NCBI GenBank assembly: GCA_944392225.1
Contig: CALXWB010000012.1
Location: forward strand, 1-39,860
DNA: 39,860 nt
Direction: 5' to 3'
DNA from: an uncultured Alphaproteobacteria bacterium
Lineage (GTDB): Bacteria; Pseudomonadota; Alphaproteobacteria; RF32; CAG-239
In this document: positions 1 through 5,256 of the stretch, in pieces
Layout: each line of letters starts with the position of its first letter
Numbering within the stretch: position 1 is the first letter of the stretch
The notes under the pieces: model-generated
Database searches by the model: none
Told to the model about the DNA's origin: nothing
What the model saw: only the letters and a program-made list of their open reading frames with translations
Position numbers and translations under genes: made by a program

Positions 1-14
1 AAAAAACTACAGAA

Positions 15-67
15 CGGTCGAAATTCATGTACTTCTTGTACACTAGAATTTCGACCGCTTTGTTTTT
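15..67 (+). terminator. Hairpin with T-run at left edge
   Basis: CGGTCGAAATTC (15-26) pairs perfectly with GAATTTCGACCG (46-57). An inner stem TGTAC (28-32)/GTACA (38-42) continues the structure, and a T-rich run follows at 58-67. It probably terminates a gene lying left of the window. The core resembles a hairpin between rplJ and rplL at 9565-9588. Confidence 0.55.
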
Positions 68-70
68 CAC

Positions 71-121
71 GCTATAATCCTCAAATCTTGAGCTTTTAGC
101 AAAGTGCTATGTGGCGCTTTT
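71..121 (+). repeat. 51-bp intergenic repeat, copy A
   Basis: This copy matches 400-450 with about six mismatches. The shared core includes TATAATC, CAAATCTTGAGCTTTT and GCAAAGTGCTATGTGG. It has no reading frame. It may be a small dispersed intergenic element; only two copies are in this window. Confidence 0.7.
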
Positions 122-249
122 GTTCTAGCGATTAATCGCAAAAATTAGAAAGAGCCGAAAATTCATGTACTTCTTTGCTTAGGCATCTAGTTTTGCTGCG
201 GCGATTATCATCACCTAGCTCAACAAGATGTTCCAAAGACCTTGCAGAT

Positions 250-275
250 AAAAATGCCATATTAAAGGCATTTTT
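250..275. repeat. Perfect 9-bp inverted repeat
   Basis: AAAAATGCC (250-258) and GGCATTTTT (267-275) form a hairpin with an 8-nt loop. A-runs and T-runs flank it, so it could act as a weak terminator in either direction. No gene obviously needs it. Confidence 0.45.
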
Positions 276-399
276 ACTTAGCGGTTACTAGGATTTTCGG
301 CTTTTCTATTTTTGCTTCTACTCATCTCAATTATCGAGTTTCTATAAGTGCCTTGTGGAGAGTTTCGCGCGCGTGTCTTCGAGAGACTTGTTTTTTTGC

Positions 400-450
400 G
401 TTATAATCTCCAAATCTTGAGCTTTTTGCAAAGTGCTATGTGGAGCCTTT
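400..450 (+). repeat. 51-bp intergenic repeat, copy B
   Basis: This is the second copy of the repeat at 71-121, with about six differences across 51 positions. It lies about 100 bp upstream of the first gene in the window. Confidence 0.7.
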
Positions 451-548
451 TTACTGTGTGTTTTGAAAAGACTTTTTTGTTGCACTTTTGCTGAAATAAG
501 TTAAAGTTTGTTTATAAAAAATATTATTAATATTAAAAATTAAACGTT

Positions 549-1328
549 ATGGAAAAATATTATTTTGTTGGAGGAAAGGGAGCGGTAATTTCTGAAATTA
601 TCAATATCCTTAAAGAAAAAAACATTGCTTATGAGCGCGTGCCGGAACAAAAATACGGTATTTATCGGGTTTCTCAGGAACAAATTGATTCTGTGCTAGC
701 TCAAGGAAAAAAGCCCTATCTGATTAATGTGACAGGGCATGTTGAAAATGCAATCAGCATTCCTAACTTTTGTAACCATCTTTATGCTTCGGCACTTGAG
801 CGCGTGGCTGTTGAAAATGGTGTTGAGCTTTCCGCATGGCAGGCTTTGGTTCAGCTTAATGATGAAAATCGGTTCAAAGAATATCCTTATGATGTTCATC
901 AAATCGGAGAGTTGGTCCGCTATGGCTATTCTCATCAGGAGATTGATAAGGTTAGAGCTTATGACCGTGCAGAAAAGGGCGTAACGCCAGAAGAAGAGGA
1001 TGCGGCGGAAGATTGTATTAGCAAAATGTCTGTTCGCAACAAGCTTTTGGTTGTGACAAAGTTGCCGCATGAAAAATATAGTGCCGTGCTTGATCGTCTG
1101 TTTTGGCAACAGCCGGTGCAAAATGTGGTGATTTTTACAACAACGGGGGCTTTTTTATATGCCGGTTTTGCGGATATTGCCGCGCGTTTGTTCATGGCAG
1201 GAATAGGGGCTTATTCGTTGTCTTTTGCCTTTGTTGAAGGTTGGTATAATGCGGAAACAGATGTCAACCGAATTGTAAAATTCTTAAGTTATGCTTCAAG
1301 AGAAAAGGTGAAAGACGGCTTGCTTTGA
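549..1328 (+). CDS. Conserved-looking protein of unknown function
   Basis: This encodes a 259-residue soluble protein that I do not recognise. It opens with a short strand and a glycine-rich stretch (YYFVGGKGAV, residues 4-13). The middle, about residues 85-165, is charged and helical. The C-terminal part, about 185-240, is more hydrophobic and contains VVIFTTTGAFLYAG and an Ala/Gly-rich helix, but there is no clear transmembrane pair or signal peptide. No Shine-Dalgarno sequence precedes ATG 549, yet the frame is long, has no good competitor and shows normal codon use, so the gene is probably real. It lies just upstream of tRNA-Trp. A weak AT palindrome at 1335-1354 follows it. No function is proposed. 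Confidence 0.75.
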   Translation: MEKYYFVGGKGAVISEIINILKEKNIAYERVPEQKYGIYRVSQEQIDSVLAQGKKPYLINVTGHVENAISIPNFCNHLYASALERVAVENGVELSAWQALVQLNDENRFKEYPYDVHQIGELVRYGYSHQEIDKVRAYDRAEKGVTPEEEDAAEDCISKMSVRNKLLVVTKLPHEKYSAVLDRLFWQQPVQNVVIFTTTGAFLYAGFADIAARLFMAGIGAYSLSFAFVEGWYNAETDVNRIVKFLSYASREKVKDGLL

Positions 1329-1354
1329 ACATGTGCTTTTTTTATAAAAAAAGC

Positions 1355-1383
1355 TTGATTTATTTTCCAAACTTGTGTATCTA
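1355..1383 (+). promoter_or_regulatory. Possible promoter of tRNA-Trp
   Basis: TTGATT (1355-1360) and TATCTA (1378-1383) are separated by 17 bp. This would place the transcription start about 10-15 nt before the tRNA. The call rests on spacing and partial consensus only. Confidence 0.4.
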
Positions 1384-1402
1384 ATAATACGCAAGTTTGC
1401 AT

Positions 1403-1478
1403 AGGGGTATAGCTCAGTTGGTAGAGCGTCGGTCTCCAAAACCGAATGTCGTGAGTTCGAATCTTACTGCCCCTGCCA
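1403..1478 (+). tRNA. trpT: tRNA-Trp (anticodon CCA)
   Basis: A full cloverleaf can be drawn. The acceptor AGGGGTA (1403-1409) pairs with TGCCCCT (1468-1474). The D-stem is GCTC/GAGC (1412-1415/1424-1427). The anticodon stem TCGGT/ACCGA (1429-1433/1441-1445) encloses the loop CTCCAAA with CCA at 1436-1438. The T-stem is GTGAG/CTTAC around TTCGAAT. Discriminator G1475 and an encoded CCA (1476-1478) complete it. tRNA-Trp upstream of secE-nusG is a common bacterial arrangement. UGA is used as a stop elsewhere in this window, so CCA is the expected Trp anticodon. Confidence 0.97.
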
Positions 1479-1521
1479 ATAAAAAAAAGCCACTTTTTTA
1501 AGTGGCTTTTTTTTATTGGCA
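1474..1521 (+). terminator. Terminator after tRNA-Trp, in a 22-bp palindrome
   Basis: GCCACTT (1489-1495) and AAGTGGC (1500-1506) form the core with a TTTT loop, followed by eight T. The palindrome is far longer than needed. Its arms, 1474-1495 and 1500-1521, match perfectly over 22 bp and include the tRNA's own TGCCA end. The right arm continues into a degenerate inverted copy of the tRNA tail. Confidence 0.85.
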
Positions 1522-1564
1522 TTTAGGGACAGTTAGGTTCGAACTCACGAGAAAGTGAGTTTGA

Positions 1565-1651
1565 CAAGGAGGTTAAGGCACACGGGGGTGTGCCGGTCGG
1601 CCAAGCCGATAACCGACGCAGCAACTTAGGGCTATGGCCCTAAGTCATCGT
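1565..1651 (+). other. Structured insert within the second tRNA-tail copy
   Basis: This 87-nt segment sits between the T-arm-like GTGAGTTTGA and the acceptor-like CTGCCCCTGCC. It folds into successive hairpins: GGCACAC/GTGTGCC, GGTCGGC with GCCGAT, and a perfect ACTTAGGGC (1624-1632)/GCCCTAAGT (1637-1645) with a 4-nt loop. It might be a small RNA or an element remnant. No start or stop signals for a peptide stand out. Confidence 0.45.
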
Positions 1652-1672
1652 CTGCCCCTGCCAATAAAAAAT

Positions 1673-1700
1673 AACCGTCCGAAAGGGCGGTTTTTTTTTA
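1673..1700 (+). terminator. Second terminator in the tRNA-tail array
   Basis: AACCGTCC and GGGCGGTT form an 8-bp stem (one G-U) closed by a GAAA tetraloop and followed by nine or more T. It occupies the same place after tail copy D2 as the tRNA terminator does after D1, but its stem sequence differs. The architecture is kept although the sequence has changed. Confidence 0.75.
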
Positions 1701-1980
1701 TTGGTATTTAGGGGAAGTTGATGAGAACTCACGAAAAAGTGAGTTCGACTTTCACAGAGAGACGAGCGAATGCACGCCGATGAGAGAAACGAACGAGCAC
1801 GAAGGAACAAGCATTGCGAAGCAATGTCACGGACACTCTTACTGCCCTTGGCTACTCAAGATGAAGACGCTTTAATGCATTTTTTTCTTTTTTATCAAGC
1901 TATTAGAAAAGGTATTGAATAAGTATTTAATTTGTGTTAATATAAATTATATTTTGTATGAACTTAGAATGAGGTCAAAT

Positions 1981-3021
1981 ATGTTTGAAAAATTTAGCTC
2001 AAAAGTATCTGAAATATATCAGTTCAATGTTGATGAACTTATTTCAGGGTTTGATGAAAAAACACAAAATTCCGTGAAAAAATTGATTAAAGAGCATAAA
2101 ATCAGTTTTTCTGCTTTGAATCCGAATTATGATGCGAGTGCGCGTGCTTTAGGGTTCTTTTTGTGCGATATTTATAGAAAAGCGGTTGAAGATTGGAAAT
2201 CCAGTCCTACGGTTGACTTTTTTTATGATGGCAGAGAAAAAAAGTTGTTTGATATTGAAAAAGAACAATATGCAAAATTGCCTAAAAAATTCAGAGGACT
2301 GTATCAATACGATGCCAGCATAGATAAGTATCGCCCCAGAGGTAATGTCGATGTCTCAACGCATCCCGGCTCTCTTATTTTGAAGTATAAGAAAGGTGCG
2401 GATAAGAAACAAATACAGAGTTTGATTTCTTCTTTGGACGTCCTGTATAACAACGGTAAATTGAAAGAATTATTTCAAGTTTTATCTCAGTTATCAAAGC
2501 TCACAAAAGTTGAAAATATTGTCGATAAACGCAGAGATGCTGAAAATTCCGGATCTACTTTTTTGGCACAAGAGCTATATAATGAAAATGAACAAGAAGG
2601 ATCGCTCTTAAGGGGGTATGAGGAGATAATAAAAACTAATAGTGAAGTTGATAGGGCAAAGCGACAAGCGTTAAATGAATGGTCGGATGAAAGGTGGGCC
2701 AGAACGAAAACATATAACGAAGATTTGAATGCGGCAAAGAAAGCATATGACGAAGATCTGAATGAGGTAGAGGCAGAATATCAAGAAGATTTAAGGAAGA
2801 TAGAGGAAAAACATGAAAAAGCTCTGAAAAGGGTAAAGGGAAAGCTCCACGCAGCCCTGCATGAGGTAAACGAAGAGCATAAAAAAGGTAACGAGGAAAG
2901 GATAGTAAAGACATTAGATAGTTTTAAGGCAGCTGAGGAAAATGGCTTGGATAGGAAAAATGGCATAATAGGTCTAGTAGGAGACATATATAGGAGATGC
3001 ATGGGAAGAGGAAAAAAATAA
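1981..3021 (+). CDS. Unknown protein with C-terminal 11-residue coiled-coil repeats
   Basis: Starting at ATG 1981, preceded by GAGGT at 1971-1975, this encodes 346 residues. The frame is also open upstream, but with no better ribosome site. The N-terminal two-thirds is mixed, with no signal peptide or membrane segment and no family I recognise. The C-terminal part carries about six consecutive 11-residue units: YNEDLNAAKKA, YDEDLNEVEAE, YQEDLRKIEEK, HEKALKRVKGK, LHAALHEVNEE, HKKGNEERIVK. These are the hendecad pattern of a long, highly charged helix. The gene is AT-rich and lies between the tRNA-Trp tail array and decayed sequence, so it may be cargo of an old integrated element. That origin is inference. 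Confidence 0.8.
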   Translation: MFEKFSSKVSEIYQFNVDELISGFDEKTQNSVKKLIKEHKISFSALNPNYDASARALGFFLCDIYRKAVEDWKSSPTVDFFYDGREKKLFDIEKEQYAKLPKKFRGLYQYDASIDKYRPRGNVDVSTHPGSLILKYKKGADKKQIQSLISSLDVLYNNGKLKELFQVLSQLSKLTKVENIVDKRRDAENSGSTFLAQELYNENEQEGSLLRGYEEIIKTNSEVDRAKRQALNEWSDERWARTKTYNEDLNAAKKAYDEDLNEVEAEYQEDLRKIEEKHEKALKRVKGKLHAALHEVNEEHKKGNEERIVKTLDSFKAAEENGLDRKNGIIGLVGDIYRRCMGRGKK

Positions 3022-3039
3022 GGTTTATTATTGTAAAAG

Positions 3040-3066
3040 AACCGCTCGATGAGGGCGGTTTTTTTG
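3040..3066 (+). terminator. Terminator after the hendecad-repeat gene
   Basis: ACCGC (3041-3045) pairs with GCGGT (3055-3059), extended by U-G and C-G pairs, and is followed by a T-run (3059-3065). It lies about 20 nt after the stop codon at 3021. Confidence 0.75.
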
Positions 3067-3146
3067 TTGCTTCAAGTTTCAAACTATGATACATTAAAAG
3101 AGGTTAAGTATTATTGTTCCTATAATAGCACTTAGAACTGATTTCT

Positions 3147-3204
3147 CAGCAGAAGCGTTTATGTTTTCGCATCAAGATATAAACAGAAGCTTCAGTTTCT
3201 GCTG
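3147..3204. repeat. Large imperfect stem-loop
   Basis: CAGCAGAA (3147-3154) pairs with TTCTGCTG (3197-3204), and GTTTAT (3157-3162) pairs with ATAAAC (3179-3184). The inner loop is 16 nt and the right arm carries a bulge of about 12 nt. It may be a structured RNA remnant or the end of a lost element. Confidence 0.4.
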
Positions 3205-3318
3205 TTGAGCCGTGGATGGCAAAAGAAATTAAGCTAAAAGTAAAGATAGGATTTGAGCTGATAGGAAAAACAGAATTTGTGTTTTTGTTGTTTGTTCCTA
3301 AATGACGTTCGCCATATT

Positions 3319-3426
3319 ATGAAAAAAACACTTTCCAAACTGATTCCCAAAGAAGGTTTCGCAGATGATGTGATCTGAGCTGGAAATGGGACTTGGGATA
3401 AGGTTTGGGAGAAAAAATTTAAGTAA
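3319..3426 (+). pseudogene. Short frame interrupted by UGA, possible gene remnant
   Basis: From ATG 3319 the frame reads MKKTLSKLIPKEG... for 19 codons to TGA at 3376-3378. It then continues in the same frame for 15 codons (AGNGTWDKVWEKKFK) to TAA at 3424-3426. A strong terminator begins 13 nt later, so the whole 35-codon unit is placed like a gene. UGA is an ordinary stop in this genome, and no selenocysteine element is apparent, so a nonsense-mutated small gene is the simplest reading. No family is recognised. Confidence 0.3.
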
Positions 3427-3438
3427 TTAAATTTTTGG

Positions 3439-3467
3439 AGCGCTCTTGTTTAGAGTGCTTTTTTTTG
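3439..3467 (+). terminator. Terminator after the decayed region
   Basis: AGCGCTCT (3439-3446) and AGAGTGCT (3452-3459) form an 8-bp stem with one G-U pair and a 5-nt loop. T residues follow (3459-3466). It marks the end of a transcription unit that no longer has an intact gene. Confidence 0.8.
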
Positions 3468-3543
3468 TGACTAAAACTTTTTTCATATTTATCTTTATCG
3501 CTCTTTCTTTGAGATATATTTGGTTAAACCGAGAATATAGTTA

Positions 3544-3572
3544 TTGACATATCTGAAATTATTTAATATGTT
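3544..3572 (+). promoter_or_regulatory. Probable secE-nusG promoter
   Basis: TTGACA (3544-3549) is followed after 17 bp by TATGTT (3567-3572). The predicted transcript would have a leader of roughly 90 nt before secE. Unlike the rplK, rpoB and rpsL promoters, it has no GANTC sites nearby. Confidence 0.55.
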
Positions 3573-3669
3573 TGCCACAATAGTCGGAGCATTGCTGCCC
3601 GAACGGTTTGTTGTGGGTGGCGGGTTCTGAAGTTTTTAATTTTTTTTAATTGTAAGGTGGATATAGTCC

Positions 3670-3867
3670 ATGGCAAAAGTTAGTCCAATTCAGTTTTTTA
3701 GACAGGTTAAACAAGAGGTCAAAAAAGTTACTTGGCCAACCAGAAATGAAGTGGTTAAAACTTCTATTGTGGTTATTGTTTTGGTGGCAATTGCCGCTAC
3801 GTTCTTTTTCTTTGTCGACCAAATTTTAGGTTGGGCTGTGCAATTGGTTTTAGGTCTTGGAGATTAA
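3670..3867 (+). CDS. secE: Preprotein translocase subunit SecE
   Basis: This is a 65-residue single-span form of SecE, the small essential subunit of the SecYEG channel that exports unfolded proteins across the inner membrane. The N-terminal amphipathic part includes [14 protein letters not shown] (residues 15-28), the conserved SecE signature. One transmembrane helix follows (about residues 33-60). The length matches alphaproteobacterial SecE, which lacks the two extra N-terminal helices of the enteric protein. nusG follows 4 nt after the stop, as in most bacteria. The start at ATG 3670 sits just downstream of GGTGG at about 3656-3660. Confidence 0.97.
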   Translation: MAKVSPIQFFRQVKQEVKKVTWPTRNEVVKTSIVVIVLVAIAATFFFFVDQILGWAVQLVLGLGD

Positions 3868-3871
3868 TTTT

Positions 3872-4405
3872 ATGGACGCTCGTTGGTATGTTGTTAATGT
3901 TCATTCAGGTTCGGAGAAAAAAGTTGCCGAATCTATCAAAGAACAAGCTGTTCTTAAAAAAATGGACGATAAAATTTTTGATGTGATGGTGCCGACCGAA
4001 GAAGTGGTTGAAATTAAAAAAGGTGCAAAAGTCAGCTCTGAACGCAAGTTCTTCCCCGGTTATATCTTGGTGAAAATGATTATGACCGATGATGCTTGGC
4101 ACCTCATTAAAAATAACCCCAAAGTGACCAACTTCTTGGGTAGCCGCAATAAGCCTTATCCCATCACCGAGGCTGAGGCTCAACGCATTATGACTCAAAT
4201 GCAGGAAGGTATTGAACGCCCGCAAACAATCGTTAGATATGAAGTGGGTGAACAGGTTCGCGTTAATGACGGGCCGTTTGCTTCTTTCATCGGTTTGGTT
4301 GAAGAAGTTGATGCCGAAAAATCTCGCTTGAAAGTTTCTGTTTCTATCTTTGGGCGTTCTACCCCGGTTGAACTGGAATTTTCTCAAGTGGAAAAAGTTA
4401 AATAA
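3872..4405 (+). CDS. nusG: Transcription termination/antitermination factor NusG
   Basis: NusG binds RNA polymerase, stimulates elongation, and couples polymerase to Rho or to the ribosome. The 177-residue product begins [17 protein letters not shown], the N-terminal NGN fold. It contains the conserved [10 protein letters not shown] near residue 65, and ends in a KOW domain whose core is [20 protein letters not shown] chose ATG 3872, preceded by GGAG at 3859-3862 inside the end of secE. An upstream in-frame TTG at 3857 would overlap secE and adds nothing conserved. A strong terminator follows, so nusG is not co-transcribed with rplK here. Confidence 0.97.
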   Translation: MDARWYVVNVHSGSEKKVAESIKEQAVLKKMDDKIFDVMVPTEEVVEIKKGAKVSSERKFFPGYILVKMIMTDDAWHLIKNNPKVTNFLGSRNKPYPITEAEAQRIMTQMQEGIERPQTIVRYEVGEQVRVNDGPFASFIGLVEEVDAEKSRLKVSVSIFGRSTPVELEFSQVEKVK

Positions 4406-4424
4406 TCTTTTTTTCTTTTTATTC

Positions 4425-4453
4425 AAAGCCTCTCATTTGAGAGGCTTTTTTTG
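4425..4453 (+). terminator. Terminator after nusG
   Basis: AAAGCCTCTCA (4425-4435) pairs with TGAGAGGCTTT (4438-4448), followed by T to 4452. This 11-bp stem ends the secE-nusG unit before the unrelated genes that separate it from rplK. Confidence 0.9.
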
Positions 4454-4512
4454 TGGCGGTTTATCTATTTTTGTTGTATAATTATTATGGTTTGATGTTG
4501 TGGAGACATGCC

Positions 4513-5256
4513 ATGAGTGAGGTTAGTAATAACGATAGCGATAATAGTCTTGATTTGAGCAAGTTTTATGATCTTGATATACAAGATGAAAAAGCCGCTT
4601 TCAGAGTGCAAAATCAAGATTATTTTTCCGAAGTTGCATCAACACTTTCAAAGGCCAAAAATGCAAAAGCAAAGCTGGCTCATATGCAAGTTGCATTGAA
4701 AGCAAAAGTTCTGCAACTGAAAAAACAAATTGAAGAACGGAATAAGGCTAATCTAAATCAGCAGAAGCAAGACGCAAAGACAAATCTTATTGTTTCTGAA
4801 AAAGGTGAAGAAAAAAATGCTTCAAAGCAACAAAGTGATGATGAAGATGATTTGCTCAAGCAGGATCTTGCTTTTTGTCAGAGAGCTTTGGTTGAAGGCC
4901 TGCAAATTGACAGCGAGATGGCTCAAGGAATTTCTACTCTGGAAAATATTTCAGCAACCGGCGAAAAACAACCATATAAGGTTATTGTCGGTATTGCTCT
5001 GAAACCATTGCCCAGTGACAGGTCTAAAGAAAAAAATAATGATAAAAACAAAGAGGGCAATGAGTCAGAGGAAAATATGCAATCTTGGCAAAATGCTCAG
5101 AAAGGAAAAATAACTGCGGCAGATATGAAAAATTTGCGTAATGGTGAGCCTTTACACCCATCTCAAGGCGGGCATAAACAAAGTTCAGGCAGAAGTTTGC
5201 CGCCAAATATGCAAGTGCGAGATTCTATAAGACAACGCTCCGGGTATGGCTATTAG
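4513..5256 (+). CDS. Unknown hydrophilic coiled-coil protein
   Basis: The ATG at 4513 follows GGAGA (4502-4506) and gives 247 residues; the frame extends upstream to a GTG without a ribosome site. The protein is strongly charged with no signal peptide or membrane segment. About residues 35-85 (SKAKNAKAKLAHMQ...LKKQIEERNKANL) should form a coiled coil. The rest is low-complexity, rich in Lys, Glu, Asn, Gln and Asp, with a Gly/Ser/Arg-rich tail ending RSGYGY. No family is recognised. It sits between nusG and anmK, and its stop codon overlaps the anmK stop on the other strand. Confidence 0.75.
   Translation: MSEVSNNDSDNSLDLSKFYDLDIQDEKAAFRVQNQDYFSEVASTLSKAKNAKAKLAHMQVALKAKVLQLKKQIEERNKANLNQQKQDAKTNLIVSEKGEEKNASKQQSDDEDDLLKQDLAFCQRALVEGLQIDSEMAQGISTLENISATGEKQPYKVIVGIALKPLPSDRSKEKNNDKNKEGNESEENMQSWQNAQKGKITAADMKNLRNGEPLHPSQGGHKQSSGRSLPPNMQVRDSIRQRSGYGY

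Larger units (their letters stand above)
1..548. other. Non-coding region with duplicated repeat and hairpins
   Basis: No convincing gene is visible in these 548 bases. They hold a terminator-like hairpin near the left edge, two copies of a 51-bp repeat (71-121 and 400-450), and a short shared string GAAA(A)TTCATGTACTTCTT at 20-37 and 157-175. A longer-range inverted pair AGCCGAAAAT (153-162) and ATTTTCGGCT (293-302) encloses a smaller hairpin at 250-275. The layout suggests two decayed copies of a roughly 300-bp unit. Its origin is unknown. Confidence 0.6.
1451..1852. repeat. Array of direct and inverted tRNA-Trp 3'-half copies
   Basis: Five partial copies of the tRNA T-arm and acceptor tail alternate in orientation. 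D1 is the tRNA itself (1451-1480). I1 is an inverted, degenerate copy (1515-1548, ending GTTCGAACTCAC). D2 is direct but split: GTGAGTTTGA at 1555-1564 and CTGCCCCTGCCAAT at 1652-1665. I2 is inverted (1700-1732, ending GAACTCAC). D3 is direct and split: GTGAGTTCGA at 1739-1748 and CTCTTACTGCCCTTGGC at about 1836-1852. A terminator hairpin sits between D1 and I1 and another between D2 and I2. The inserts that split D2 and D3 are about 87 and 88 nt and fall at the same point in the T-loop. Repeated tRNA tails normally mark past integrations; alternating inversion is not typical of that. Confidence 0.7.
3067..3543. other. Gene-poor region with decayed sequence
   Basis: No intact gene of normal length is visible. 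The region holds a large imperfect stem-loop (3147-3204), a short frame split by UGA (3319-3426) and a good terminator (3439-3467) with no intact gene before it. This looks like the remains of one or more genes downstream of the tRNA-Trp array. Confidence 0.5.

Noticed and set aside
1289..1522. Minus-strand frame through the tRNA-Trp gene
   Set aside because: It is the antisense of a tRNA; such translated tRNA complements are a common annotation artefact.
2700..2910. 33-bp repeats that might suggest a CRISPR array
   Set aside because: The repeats are contiguous without spacers, lie in frame, and encode 11-residue coiled-coil units.
3376..3378. UGA read as tryptophan or selenocysteine
   Set aside because: UGA ends normal genes here (for example at 1328), the tRNA-Trp has a CCA anticodon, and no selenocysteine stem-loop is evident.
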